From the NCBI GenBank assembly GCA_001780285.1, contig MFGN01000003.1, forward strand, positions 1 through 58,380: a stretch of DNA of 58,380 bases, written 5' to 3'. The stretch comes from Candidatus Falkowbacteria bacterium RIFOXYD12_FULL_34_57. GTDB taxonomy: Bacteria > Patescibacteriota > Patescibacteriia > Patescibacteriales > UBA12075. Under the pieces are notes generated by a model. It was not told the origin of the DNA. It searched no databases and saw nothing but the letters and a program-made list of their open reading frames with translations. Shown one piece after another: positions 1-7,912 of the stretch. How positions within the stretch are numbered: the first letter of the stretch is position 1; every line of letters starts with the position of its first letter. The translations under genes and the position numbers were made by a program.

Positions 1-152
1 AACCCAAATTATTAATTAATTTGAGTTAGATTTTATATGACTCAACCGATAGTAGCAAAGTTAGAAAATAGATGGCTCAATTCGGGTTATTTGCGATTTT
101 TATGTTGGTAATGTATTATTATTAATATAAATATTAATAAATATATAATTTT
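1..152. other. AT-rich leader region at the window edge
   Basis: No gene is seen. An imperfect inverted repeat is present: positions 1-10 (AACCCAAATT) face 79-88 (AATTCGGGTT). An inner pair TGAGT / ACTCA lies near positions 22-45. This could be a structured leader for the small gene that starts at 153, or the remains of a terminator of a gene outside the window. The sequence does not decide between these. Confidence 0.3.
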
Positions 153-422
153 ATGAAAGAAACATTGGGAAATGAACTAGAATCGATAGCTGTTGGCAGT
201 GGTTTGGTGATGCTTGGGCCGGCTGCTACCGAAGGTGTATTTAACATGATGACAAATGCCACAGAGGCTAATATTGCTTTTTTACCAAGTGAAATGCCGG
301 GATTGGAGAATTTTGTTGAGCTTGGAGTTGACACTGCACAAGGCTTGGCTCTTCCGTTAGCAACCTTTTTAATTATATGGGCAGGATTAAAACATGTGGT
401 TAAGGGGGTTAACGAGAAATAA
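153..422 (+). CDS. Small membrane protein of unknown function (89 aa)
   Basis: I do not recognise a family. A glycine/alanine-rich hydrophobic stretch lies near residues 15-30 and a clear membrane segment near residues 63-82 (Gly-Leu-Ala-Leu-Pro-Leu followed by Ile/Trp-rich residues), ending in a short basic tail. This fits a small inner-membrane protein. The ATG at 153 has no Shine-Dalgarno sequence, only an AT-rich leader, as for many genes here. The next gene starts 17 bases after the stop, so they are probably co-transcribed with the DUF167 gene. An overlapping open frame on the other strand is judged a shadow. Confidence 0.6.
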   Translation: MKETLGNELESIAVGSGLVMLGPAATEGVFNMMTNATEANIAFLPSEMPGLENFVELGVDTAQGLALPLATFLIIWAGLKHVVKGVNEK

Positions 423-439
423 TAAATAAAGATAAAAAT

Positions 440-670
440 ATGAATGATGATGACAAAAAATTACTGCAAAAGTTTGAAAATGTTGTTGGTAAAAATATGG
501 ACGAACAAGCTGCTGTTATGTTTTTTGCCAAGCTTAGTTTAAATGAGTATAACAGACTGATAGAAATTTTTGCAAATAATTATTTTCCGAACATTAAAGA
601 CAAAACTAAACAAAAAGTATTAGTCGTGTTGAAAAAATTAAAAGAAACATTAAAAAATAAAAGATGTTAA
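440..670 (+). CDS. Small soluble hypothetical protein (76 aa)
   Basis: No family is recognised. The product is short, charged and probably helical, with a lysine-rich C-terminus and no membrane segment. It overlaps the next gene: its last codons and stop (to 670) include the ATG of the DUF167 gene at 664, an arrangement typical of translational coupling. It is therefore read as part of one small operon, 153-975. The coding call rests on this overlap and on the uninterrupted frame. Confidence 0.55.
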   Translation: MNDDDKKLLQKFENVVGKNMDEQAAVMFFAKLSLNEYNRLIEIFANNYFPNIKDKTKQKVLVVLKKLKETLKNKRC

Positions 671-975
671 AAAATTTTAAAGATCAACTTAACAAGGCGG
701 GAGAAGTTTATTTAAAAATTAAGGTGCATCCGGGGGCGCCAATATCTTGTGTTAAAGATATAATAATTGATAAAGATGATTGCGTTAATAACGAAATAAT
801 TAAGTTAAACATAAACGCCCTGCCTACACGAGGAAAAGCTAACCAAGAATTGATTAAATTTTTATCTAAAGAGTTTTCGGTGGATAAAAATAATGTTAAA
901 ATAATAAGCGGAGCCGGAAGTAGAATAAAATTAATTAAGGTAAACAACAAATTACAAACAACAAAAAACAAATAA
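664..975 (+). CDS. DUF167 / YggU family protein
   Basis: A 103-residue protein with the YggU/DUF167 pattern: a beta strand leading into HPGAP (22-26), PTRGKAN (54-60) followed by a helix, and a C-terminal GAGSRIK segment (83-89). The family is small, widespread and of unproven biochemical function. The length is usual for the family. The start overlaps the preceding gene by seven bases, and the DUF167 pattern begins soon after it, so this ATG is preferred. The Asn/Lys/Thr-rich tail after residue 93 runs into an AT-rich repeat spacer and may be an extension with no function. Confidence 0.8.
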   Translation: MLKNFKDQLNKAGEVYLKIKVHPGAPISCVKDIIIDKDDCVNNEIIKLNINALPTRGKANQELIKFLSKEFSVDKNNVKIISGAGSRIKLIKVNNKLQTTKNK

Positions 976-1080
976 ATTTCAAATCTCAAGAATCAAAATT
1001 CAAAATAATGGTCAAAATGATAGTTTTAATTTTTTATGTTTCGAATTTATAATTTATTTGAAATTTGGTGCTTGGAATTT
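974..1080. repeat. AT-rich imperfect palindromic spacer repeat
   Basis: The left arm from 974 (AAATTTCAAATCTCAAG...) and the reverse complement of the right arm ending at 1080 (AAATTCCAAGCACCAAATTT) are clearly related. The whole spacer between the DUF167 and uppS genes can therefore fold back on itself. Related low-complexity spacers with 'AAAAGC.AAAA.CTAAAA' character occur near 1807, 31628-31735, 37871, 39671 and 46204. I read these as members of a dispersed intergenic repeat class. The boundaries are approximate. Confidence 0.45.
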
Positions 1081-1097
1081 GTATTTTTAATTTAAAT

Positions 1098-1805
1098 ATG
1101 GATACAAAAATAAAAATGAATATTCCAAGCCATGTAGGAATTATTATGGATGGGAACAGGAGGTGGGCTCGTGAAAGAAATTTGCCCACACTCGAAGGTC
1201 ACTTTAATGGGTATAGAAAAATGCATCAAATTCCAGGATATTTTTACGCTGAAGGCGTAAAAATTGTTTCTGTTTATGCTTTTTCCACCGAAAACTGGAA
1301 CAGAAGCCGAGATGAAGTAAATTACTTAATGAAATTATTAAAAAAAGCATTGCAAGACGACCTGGAAGATTTTCAAAAAAAAGAATATAGATTGTTTGTG
1401 AGTGGTCGAATTAATGATTTACCCGGAGATTTGCCTGAGATTTGTGTGCATGCTATGAGTGAAACTGCTAATAATAAAAATGGAATTTTGAATATTTGTT
1501 TGAACTACGGAGGACAATCAGAAATTGTGGATGCGGTAAAAAAGATTTTAAAAAAAGGAATTAAACCAGAACATGTACACAGGGGAATGATTAGAAAATA
1601 TTTATATAACAGTGAAATTTCCGACCCGGACATCATCGTTAGAACTTCTGGTGAAAAAAGATTGTCGGGTTTTCAATTGTGGCGTTCCGCTTATAGTGAA
1701 TTATTATTTATGGAAAAATATTGGCCAGATTTTGAAAAAGATGATGTACAGTTTATTTTAAAAGAATACAATAATCGTAATCGAAGATTTGGGGGAGATG
1801 AATAA
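1098..1805 (+). CDS. uppS: Isoprenyl transferase (undecaprenyl diphosphate synthase)
   Basis: Cis-prenyltransferase that condenses isopentenyl diphosphate onto farnesyl diphosphate. It makes the C55 lipid carrier used for peptidoglycan and surface glycans. The signature IIMDGNRRWA is at residues 15-24, with catalytic Asp18. FSTENW follows about 60 residues later, and the C-terminal DPDIIVRTSGEKRLSGF motif supplies the diphosphate-binding Arg residues. The length, 235 aa, is normal. The frame is open from a TTG at 1065, but that would add unrelated residues from the repeat spacer, so the ATG at 1098 is chosen. The product supplies the polysaccharide locus and the peptidoglycan genes in this window. 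Confidence 0.95.
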   Translation: MDTKIKMNIPSHVGIIMDGNRRWARERNLPTLEGHFNGYRKMHQIPGYFYAEGVKIVSVYAFSTENWNRSRDEVNYLMKLLKKALQDDLEDFQKKEYRLFVSGRINDLPGDLPEICVHAMSETANNKNGILNICLNYGGQSEIVDAVKKILKKGIKPEHVHRGMIRKYLYNSEISDPDIIVRTSGEKRLSGFQLWRSAYSELLFMEKYWPDFEKDDVQFILKEYNNRNRRFGGDE

Positions 1806-1905
1806 AAACCGTAAAGTTAAGAGTGAAAAGTAAAAAGCTAGAAAGTTGTTTGCACGACAAACTTATAATTATTTAAACAACCCCTTTATTTTTATAAGAA
1901 TATTT

Positions 1906-3387
1906 ATGTTGAAGTTTCGAATTTTTTTATGGTCGTGTCTTTTTTTTATTTTAGGATTTTTTATTTATAATGGAATTACTCCAGGCGGCCACAAGGTATA
2001 TTGTCAGAATTTTGAAAAACAAAATTATTTCATTGGTAAATTGAGTCCGGAGACAAGGGTTGGTGCGGGGAATAAAAATATTAACAACGCCTTAGTGGGA
2101 AATCCTATATATTTTTCTCTAAAAACACTACGCAAATTTGACGAAGCCACCATTAATTTAAAATATAAAAATTCAAACGACCTGCCTTTGATTGAGGCGG
2201 GTATTTTGGTTGACAATACTATTTGGCGATACGACCTTAGGGGGATTGAAAATAAATTAATAGAACAGCTTGTTTACGTTTGGGATGTTTTTCGGGATAA
2301 TGATTTGATTTTCCTACAGAGAGAAAAAAAATATAATAGTATCTCTGAATTTTTAGATAATCCACCCGATAGTGCAAAAATAGCCACATATAACTATACT
2401 CTGGACATGGAATATATTTTGTCTGATTATCGGAAAAGGGCTGAAAATGAAATTATTTCTAATATTCCCGCACTTCGCGGTTCTTATCAATTTTTTACCT
2501 ATATTAAGGATGAAGAATTTAATTTTGAATTTGAATTTTTGGATTTAAATGAGAATAAAGATGAGGATCAAATAAATTTGCACTTGTACTATAATGACAC
2601 CTTGATAAAAACGGCACACCTAGATGATGACGGTATCTTCAGTGATAACGGTAGCACTACAAAATCAAGAATAATTAATATGCAGGTTAATGATCTTCCA
2701 GAAGGGGTCTATAAAGTTGAATTAAGGGCAAATGACGATATAGTAACTCAAAAAATAAACACCAAACAAAACAAGATATCATTTTTAAATAAATTATATC
2801 TTTATAGGGGTGGTAAAAGTAATTTTAGTATTTATACTGATAGTAAAAAAATACAATCTAAAACTGTTTACCCAGGTAGTTTGCAAATTTTGAAATCAGG
2901 GAGCAGTGAAATGATAATAAACGAAACCTATAAGCAGTTTGAAATGAATATGCCTGAAACTTCTTCAACTACTAAATATTACGAGATATTGATTCAAAAA
3001 GACGGGCTTATCCTTACTGGTGATGGGGTATTTAGTTTTAATCCAAGAGAGCTTTTAAATCCAAGGTTTAGAAGGGCTGATTATAATTTGGATATTAATA
3101 ATGGAAATATTGATTATATTTTAGCCAGATATAATCTTGTGCAAAAAAATGAGGAGTTGCGTATAACCTCTGCTGTCTTTGATTTGAAAAATGCTTATCG
3201 CCATACATATAAATATCAATTGGTTGATTCTGGTGAATATAATTTTTTAATTTCTATTCCCGATCTAAAATTGGAGGATAATAAAAGAATTGAAATAGAA
3301 GAAATTTGCGTAAATCTAAAAGGAAAATCATTAAAAGAAAAAATATTATCACTAACTTTCCCACTTTACGAGGGTCGTGAACAATAA
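1906..3387 (+). CDS. Membrane-anchored extracytoplasmic protein of unknown function
   Basis: About 493 aa. An N-terminal hydrophobic segment (residues about 5-24) is followed by a long stretch with many short beta-type segments rich in Asn, Asp and Tyr and no further membrane span. This fits an anchored or secreted beta-rich, Ig-like surface protein. No catalytic motif is recognised. A TTG at 1846 is in frame but lies in repeat-like spacer, so the ATG at 1906, right before the hydrophobic segment, is preferred. It is followed closely by a tiny membrane protein and an SPFH protein, which may form an envelope operon with it. Confidence 0.6.
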   Translation: MLKFRIFLWSCLFFILGFFIYNGITPGGHKVYCQNFEKQNYFIGKLSPETRVGAGNKNINNALVGNPIYFSLKTLRKFDEATINLKYKNSNDLPLIEAGILVDNTIWRYDLRGIENKLIEQLVYVWDVFRDNDLIFLQREKKYNSISEFLDNPPDSAKIATYNYTLDMEYILSDYRKRAENEIISNIPALRGSYQFFTYIKDEEFNFEFEFLDLNENKDEDQINLHLYYNDTLIKTAHLDDDGIFSDNGSTTKSRIINMQVNDLPEGVYKVELRANDDIVTQKINTKQNKISFLNKLYLYRGGKSNFSIYTDSKKIQSKTVYPGSLQILKSGSSEMIINETYKQFEMNMPETSSTTKYYEILIQKDGLILTGDGVFSFNPRELLNPRFRRADYNLDINNGNIDYILARYNLVQKNEELRITSAVFDLKNAYRHTYKYQLVDSGEYNFLISIPDLKLEDNKRIEIEEICVNLKGKSLKEKILSLTFPLYEGREQ

Positions 3388-3418
3388 AATCTTTAAAAAT
3401 GGGGAAATTTTGATTTTC

Positions 3419-3595
3419 ATGAAAATATTGCTTATAACCAAAGAAATTTTTTATTTGTTGACAGGTTTGCTGTTTTCTTTTATTTTATTGGAAATTTTCT
3501 GGACAGGACTTATTTTATCCTTTTTTAATATCAATTTACTATTGATTTTTTGGTTAATACTTGTTATGTTTATACTATATTTTAAAAAATATTAA
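3419..3595 (+). CDS. Small two-helix membrane protein (about 58 aa)
   Basis: Two strongly hydrophobic helices fill almost the whole product, separated by an Asn-containing turn, with a basic Lys-Lys-Tyr end. No family is recognised. A GTG at 3377 is an alternative start; it would overlap the preceding gene and has a GAGGG only two bases before it. The ATG at 3419 has GGGGA 12 bases upstream. The gene ends six bases before the SPFH gene, so the two are very likely co-transcribed. Confidence 0.5.
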   Translation: MKILLITKEIFYLLTGLLFSFILLEIFWTGLILSFFNINLLLIFWLILVMFILYFKKY

Positions 3596-3601
3596 CAGTT
3601 T

Positions 3602-4645
3602 ATGTTTACACGACACAATGAAAAAGTTTTTAAATTTCTTCCATTAATTTTGTTTTTTGTGTTTTTTATTTTACCCAGTCTGGGTAAAAATGGATTTTTT
3701 ATATTATTAATTATAATTTTATTTTTTGTGGTTAAAAACATTGTTTCAGGCTATAAAAACGACTTAAAAATAAAAGACATGTCAAAAATAATTGATGTGG
3801 ATAAAATTAAATTTATGAACAAAACAAAACATTCATTAATTTCCATTATTTTATTAGTTTTGGTTTTTTGGCTCTTTTTTGCTTCTATTGTTATTGTGGA
3901 TGCTGGTGAAACAGGCGTTTATTCTTTATTTGGAAGAGTTAAAGACAAAGAATTATCATCTGGATTTCATTTGGTGATACCATTGGCCAAGGTCGCTAAA
4001 ATGAGCATTAGAACCGAGGAATACACTATGAGTATTGCCCAGGGAGAGGGAAAAAGGGTTGGAGCCGATGCTATCACCTCTTTAACCAAAGAAGGTCTTA
4101 GTGTGGATTTAGACATGACCGTTCTTTATCGTCTAAATGAAGAACAAGCATCCGATTTATATAGTAAGGTTGGATTAAATTATGAAGAAAAGATTTTGCG
4201 CCCAGCTATTAGAACATCTATCAGGGATATTATTGCGCAATACGAAGCCAAGGACATTTATTCGGAAAAAAGAGAAGAGGCAGCTGATAAAATCCTTGAG
4301 GCTTTAAGGAATAACGTGGTTACAAGGGGTGTTATTGTGGAAGATGTTATGCTTCGAAATGTATCTTTGCCGGCAGGGCTTACAAGTGCTATTCAGGAAA
4401 AACTAAAAGCTGAACAAGAAGCGCAAAAATATGAATTTTTACTCGACAGAGAGATGAAGGAAAAACAAAGAAAAATTATTGAAGCCGAGGGTCAGCGCGA
4501 TGCGCAACAAATTATCAATGAGAGCTTAACCACTAACTATTTATATTATTTATATATTAGCGACTTAAAGAGTAGAGAGGGAACCATATATGTACCAACC
4601 AGTCCCACCACAGGCATGCCGTTGTTTAAGAATTTAGGTAATTAA
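3602..4645 (+). CDS. SPFH-domain (prohibitin/stomatin/HflC-like) membrane protein
   Basis: 347 aa. Two N-terminal hydrophobic segments (about 12-45) and a third (about 78-100) precede an SPFH domain that opens with VDAGETGVYSLFGRV. A C-terminal coiled coil follows, rich in Glu, Lys and Gln with the family-typical AEGQRDAQ segment. SPFH proteins form membrane-associated rings and often regulate proteases such as FtsH. The extra N-terminal membrane pair is longer than in HflC or stomatin. No FtsH or NfeD partner gene is seen in the window, so the partner is unknown. The ATG at 3602 directly precedes the first membrane segment. Confidence 0.85.
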   Translation: MFTRHNEKVFKFLPLILFFVFFILPSLGKNGFFILLIIILFFVVKNIVSGYKNDLKIKDMSKIIDVDKIKFMNKTKHSLISIILLVLVFWLFFASIVIVDAGETGVYSLFGRVKDKELSSGFHLVIPLAKVAKMSIRTEEYTMSIAQGEGKRVGADAITSLTKEGLSVDLDMTVLYRLNEEQASDLYSKVGLNYEEKILRPAIRTSIRDIIAQYEAKDIYSEKREEAADKILEALRNNVVTRGVIVEDVMLRNVSLPAGLTSAIQEKLKAEQEAQKYEFLLDREMKEKQRKIIEAEGQRDAQQIINESLTTNYLYYLYISDLKSREGTIYVPTSPTTGMPLFKNLGN

Positions 4646-4660
4646 ATAATTAAAACCAAT

Positions 4661-5116
4661 ATGATTCACGGGGTTGTTATAAAAAAATTAAACAAATATC
4701 AAGATGATCGAGGATGGCTTTCCGAAGTATTTAGGCATGATGAACACGATTATATGCCATCAATGTCTTATATAAGTGTAACAAAACCAGGGGTTGTGCG
4801 CGGACCGCATGAACATGTCTATCAGTGGGACTGTTTTGTTTTTGTGGGACCCGGAACTTTTGAGGTTTATCTTTGGGATCGAAGAAATGAATCTGACACA
4901 CACGAAAGACATATCAAAATAGAGGTGGGAGAAGAATCTCCCACTATGATAATGGTGCCACCGGGGGTGGTGCATGCTTATAAATGCATTTCCGGATATG
5001 ATGCTTGGTGTATAAATATGCCGAATAAATTGTTTAAAGGAATTCAAAAAGGAGATGAAGCAATAGACGAGATTAGATGGGAAGAGCGCGATGATTCTCC
5101 TTATAAAATTGATTAG
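4661..5116 (+). CDS. rmlC: dTDP-4-dehydrorhamnose 3,5-epimerase-like cupin (RmlC family)
   Basis: Cupin of the RmlC family, which epimerises C3 and C5 of dTDP-4-keto-6-deoxyglucose in dTDP-L-rhamnose synthesis. DDRGWLSEVFR (15-25) and RGPHEH (47-52), holding the catalytic-type His, are visible. PPGVVHAY (100-107) and a D..IRW segment (136-140) follow. At 151 aa it is shorter than enterobacterial RmlC (about 180) but matches the compact forms. It starts 15 bases after the SPFH gene. The presence of rmlB, rmlD and rmlA in the window supports rhamnose over other deoxysugars, although an epimerase of another dTDP-sugar pathway is possible. Confidence 0.8.
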   Translation: MIHGVVIKKLNKYQDDRGWLSEVFRHDEHDYMPSMSYISVTKPGVVRGPHEHVYQWDCFVFVGPGTFEVYLWDRRNESDTHERHIKIEVGEESPTMIMVPPGVVHAYKCISGYDAWCINMPNKLFKGIQKGDEAIDEIRWEERDDSPYKID

Positions 5117-5173
5117 TATCCGTTATTGAGAATTTTATCTATATTTAATTTTATTTTAAAAAATGTTTAATTA

Positions 5174-5210
5174 TTCGCATGTGCCCTATTTATAGTTGGG
5201 CTTTCGCGAA
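5174..5210 (+). promoter_or_regulatory. 5'-leader hairpin with TTCGC/GCGAA closing stem
   Basis: TTCGC (5174-5178) pairs with GCGAA (5206-5210), and an inner stem GCCC (5183-5186) pairs with GGGC (5198-5201). The element ends 11 bases before the ATG of the first HIT gene. The rmlA leader at 30857-30891 carries the same outer stem with a different inner stem. There is no T-tract, so a terminator is unlikely. It could affect translation or mRNA processing (inference). Confidence 0.55.
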
Positions 5211-5221
5211 GAGAAATAACT

Positions 5222-5626
5222 ATGGATTGTATTTTTTGTAAAATAATAGCAGGTGATATCCCAAGCTATAAAGTTTATGAGGATAAACAGGTATTGGCAT
5301 TTTTTGATATTTTGCCTATTAGCCCTGGACACACCATTATTGTCCCTAAAAAACATTTATCGGATTTAGAAGATTTAACCAATGAAGAATTTTCTGCTAT
5401 AGCCCTAGCTACTAAAAAAATTGGTAAAGCGGTTCTGAGCGGCCTTGATGTCAAGGGATATAGTATTTTTTTGGATAATAAAAGCGCAGCCAATCAGCAT
5501 GTCCCCCACATTCACTTTCACTTGGTGCCAAGAAAAGAGGGTGATGGACTCGAAAGATGGCCACAAAGCGGATATGAACAAAATGAAGCGGAATTTTTCT
5601 TGAAAAAAATAAAAGCAGAGTTATAA
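5222..5626 (+). CDS. HIT family nucleotide-binding protein (Hint-like)
   Basis: 134-residue histidine-triad protein. The N-terminal CIFCKI (3-8) gives the zinc-type CxxC, and HVPHIHFH (93-100) contains the full triad with nucleophilic His98. Family members hydrolyse nucleoside phosphoramidates or adenylylated compounds. The length is standard. The gene has its own structured leader (hairpin 5174-5210). A second, divergent HIT gene follows 43 bases downstream; the pair sits between rmlC and rmlB without an obvious pathway link. Confidence 0.93.
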   Translation: MDCIFCKIIAGDIPSYKVYEDKQVLAFFDILPISPGHTIIVPKKHLSDLEDLTNEEFSAIALATKKIGKAVLSGLDVKGYSIFLDNKSAANQHVPHIHFHLVPRKEGDGLERWPQSGYEQNEAEFFLKKIKAEL

Positions 5627-5669
5627 AACCCGCGAATCAATATGCGGATATAGCTCAAAAAAATGATAT

Positions 5670-6077
5670 ATGTCTGATTGTGTTTTTTGTAAAATCGTAA
5701 AAGGAGAAATCTCTAGTTATAAAATTTATGAAGATGATAGTTTTTTTGCATTTTTAGATATTAGTCCGAGAAATTTAGGACACACCCTTGTAATTCCTAA
5801 AAAACATTATCGCTGGGTTTGGGATGTGGAAAATATTGGTAATTATTACGAAGTAGTTAAAGATATTGCAAATGCCATCAAACGAGCTTGTAATACTGAT
5901 TATATAGTTTCTACTGTTTTTGGAGAAGATGTTCCACATGCACATGTTTGGCTTATTCCGAGGTATAAAAATGACGGACATGGGGATGCGATTGATCTAG
6001 AAAATGTTAAAAAATTCAGTGAAAGTGAAATGAAAAATATTGCCAAAGAGATATCGCAACAGATAAAAATCAAATAA
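5670..6077 (+). CDS. Second HIT family protein, triad His3 replaced by Trp
   Basis: 135 aa, a clear paralogue of the preceding gene (CVFCKI at 4-9, GHTLVIPKKH at 37-46). The triad reads DVPHAHVWL: His90 and the nucleophile-position His92 are kept, but the third His is Trp94. Loss of the third His suggests altered leaving-group or substrate preference, not loss of the nucleophile (inference). The leader contains a small CCGC/GCGG hairpin (5630-5647). It is probably co-transcribed with the first HIT gene and rmlB. Confidence 0.88.
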   Translation: MSDCVFCKIVKGEISSYKIYEDDSFFAFLDISPRNLGHTLVIPKKHYRWVWDVENIGNYYEVVKDIANAIKRACNTDYIVSTVFGEDVPHAHVWLIPRYKNDGHGDAIDLENVKKFSESEMKNIAKEISQQIKIK

Positions 6078-6135
6078 TAAAATTTATTAGCAATTCGCGG
6101 TATTTATATAAAATTCGCGGATTAGTATCACACAG

Positions 6136-7137
6136 ATGAAGATATTGGTTACGGGGGGGGCGGGATTTATTGGATCCAACTTCATACATTATTGGTTAGG
6201 AAAACATCCAGATGATAATATTATCAATCTGGATCTTTTGACTTATGCCGGAAATCTGGAAAATTTAAAAGAAATAGAACATTTAAACAACTATGAATTC
6301 GTGCGAGGTGATATTTGTGATCGCGATTTAGTAAATGATTTAGTAAAAAAGGTAGATTTAATTGTGCATTTTGCAGCCGAATCTCATGTTGATCGGTCAG
6401 TATTTAGTCCGCGAAAATTTGTAGATACCAACATAGCGGGTACCCATAATTTACTTGAAGCAGCCCGGAATACGGGTGGAGTACGTTTTCATCATATTTC
6501 CACAGATGAGGTTTATGGACACCTGGGTCCTAATGACCCACCTTTTAACGAAAAGACTCCATATGCTCCCAGAAGTCCCTATAGCGCCTCCAAGGCTGCT
6601 TCTGACATGTTGGTTCAGGTCTATTTTACTACCTATAAGCTACCAATAACTATATCACACTGCTCTAATAATTATGGACGTTTTCAATTTCCGGAAAAAC
6701 TAATACCTTTAATTATCACTAATTTAATGTTGGGTAAAAAAATCCCGCTTTATGGAGACGGAAAACAAATCAGGGACTGGATTCATGTGGATGACCACAA
6801 CAGGGGGGTAGAAACAATAATTGAAAAGGGTCGTATTGGAGATACATATTGTTTGGGCGGAAATAATGAGGTAACAAATATAGATATTGCTCGCATGATT
6901 TTGGATATCATGGGTCATGATGAAGATAAAATTGAACATGTAGCTGATCGCCCCGGACACGATGTTAGATATGCTATTGATTTTTCAAAAATAAACAAAG
7001 AATTAAACTGGGAACCAAAAATTGATTTTCAAAAAGGCTTGCGGGAAAAGATAAAATGGATGATAGAAAATGAACAGTGGTGGAGAAGAATCAGAAGCGG
7101 TGAGTATCAGGATTATTATAAACAACAATACGGATAA
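6136..7137 (+). CDS. rmlB: dTDP-glucose 4,6-dehydratase
   Basis: Short-chain dehydrogenase/reductase-fold enzyme that converts dTDP-glucose to dTDP-4-keto-6-deoxyglucose. The Rossmann motif GGAGFIG is at 7-13, the STDEVYG catalytic segment at 122-128 and the YSASK Tyr/Lys pair at Tyr149/Lys153. The length of 333 aa is normal. The leader carries a direct repeat ATTCGCGG (6093-6100 and 6113-6120), which recalls the CGC-containing leaders of neighbouring genes. With rmlC, rmlD and rmlA it makes a complete dTDP-L-rhamnose pathway. Confidence 0.95.
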   Translation: MKILVTGGAGFIGSNFIHYWLGKHPDDNIINLDLLTYAGNLENLKEIEHLNNYEFVRGDICDRDLVNDLVKKVDLIVHFAAESHVDRSVFSPRKFVDTNIAGTHNLLEAARNTGGVRFHHISTDEVYGHLGPNDPPFNEKTPYAPRSPYSASKAASDMLVQVYFTTYKLPITISHCSNNYGRFQFPEKLIPLIITNLMLGKKIPLYGDGKQIRDWIHVDDHNRGVETIIEKGRIGDTYCLGGNNEVTNIDIARMILDIMGHDEDKIEHVADRPGHDVRYAIDFSKINKELNWEPKIDFQKGLREKIKWMIENEQWWRRIRSGEYQDYYKQQYG

Positions 7138-7166
7138 ATTCTAATTTATAAGCCTTAATTTATTTT

Positions 7167-7877
7167 ATGAAAAGGATTATTCTCCTAGGTTTAACTACTA
7201 CCCCCAAATCTGATTGGCGGGCCAAGGTTGAGGAAATAAAAAAATTTAATATAAAAGAAGTAGCTCTTTTTCTTACCTTTATAGACCAAAAAAGAAGAAA
7301 AGAACTATATATATTATTAGAAGATTCTCCCTTAAAAAGTGTTCCTCATGTGCACATTAAAGATGATATGGAAGAATGGGAAATTGATTATCTAATAAAT
7401 AAGTATGGCGTAAAAGTTTTTAATACACATATTGATCGCGATTATGAGAGATACCTAAAAATGCGAAATTTGAAAGATAAATTGTATATTGAAAATTGCG
7501 AAAGGGTTGATGAAGATTTTGAAAAAGCAGTAAAAAAATCAGCCGGAATTTGCTTTGATGTGGCTCATTTTCATGATATTGGTTTAAAAATAGGATTATA
7601 TCCTCATCTGCCGGCATTAATGGAAAAATATAAAGTAGGTTGTTGCCATGTTTCCGCAATAAGGGATGGAGTTTTTTATAAGTGGGTAAATCCGCTTACA
7701 AAAAAAGAATATCAGTTGTGTGATTATCATTATTTGGAAGATTTAAGCGAGTTGGATTATGTTGTAAACTATTTAAAATATTTACCAAAATATGTAAGTA
7801 TTGAATTAGAAAATTCTTTTGCGGAGCAATTGAGGGCAAAGGAGTATTTAGAAAAAATTATTAATAATATCGCATAA
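7167..7877 (+). CDS. Putative TIM-barrel protein (sugar-phosphate isomerase/epimerase-like)
   Basis: 236 aa. The pattern of alternating strands with acidic and His residues at strand ends fits an AP-endonuclease-2/xylose-isomerase-type TIM barrel. Examples are HVHIKDD (56-62), YIENCE, CFDVAHFHD and CHVSAIRDG, with a late SIELENS segment. Those residues could form a divalent-metal site. The substrate is unknown. It sits between rmlB and rmlD and ends 35 bases before rmlD, so a sugar-related role is plausible but unproven. The family call is by fold pattern only. Confidence 0.55.
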   Translation: MKRIILLGLTTTPKSDWRAKVEEIKKFNIKEVALFLTFIDQKRRKELYILLEDSPLKSVPHVHIKDDMEEWEIDYLINKYGVKVFNTHIDRDYERYLKMRNLKDKLYIENCERVDEDFEKAVKKSAGICFDVAHFHDIGLKIGLYPHLPALMEKYKVGCCHVSAIRDGVFYKWVNPLTKKEYQLCDYHYLEDLSELDYVVNYLKYLPKYVSIELENSFAEQLRAKEYLEKIINNIA

Positions 7878-7882
7878 GCGAT
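7869..7882 (+). repeat. Short ATCGC/GCGAT hairpin in the rmlD leader
   Basis: ATCGC-ATAA-GCGAT forms a perfect 5-bp hairpin that overlaps the stop codon of the TIM-barrel gene. It is followed by ATTCCAG. The 12-base string AAGCGATTCCAG recurs exactly at 21651-21662, in the leader of the coiled-coil membrane protein gene, there within the hairpin TCGC-GTAA-GCGA (21645-21656). Confidence 0.5.
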
Positions 7883-7912
7883 TCCAGGGTTTTAATTTTT
7901 AGTTTGAAATAT

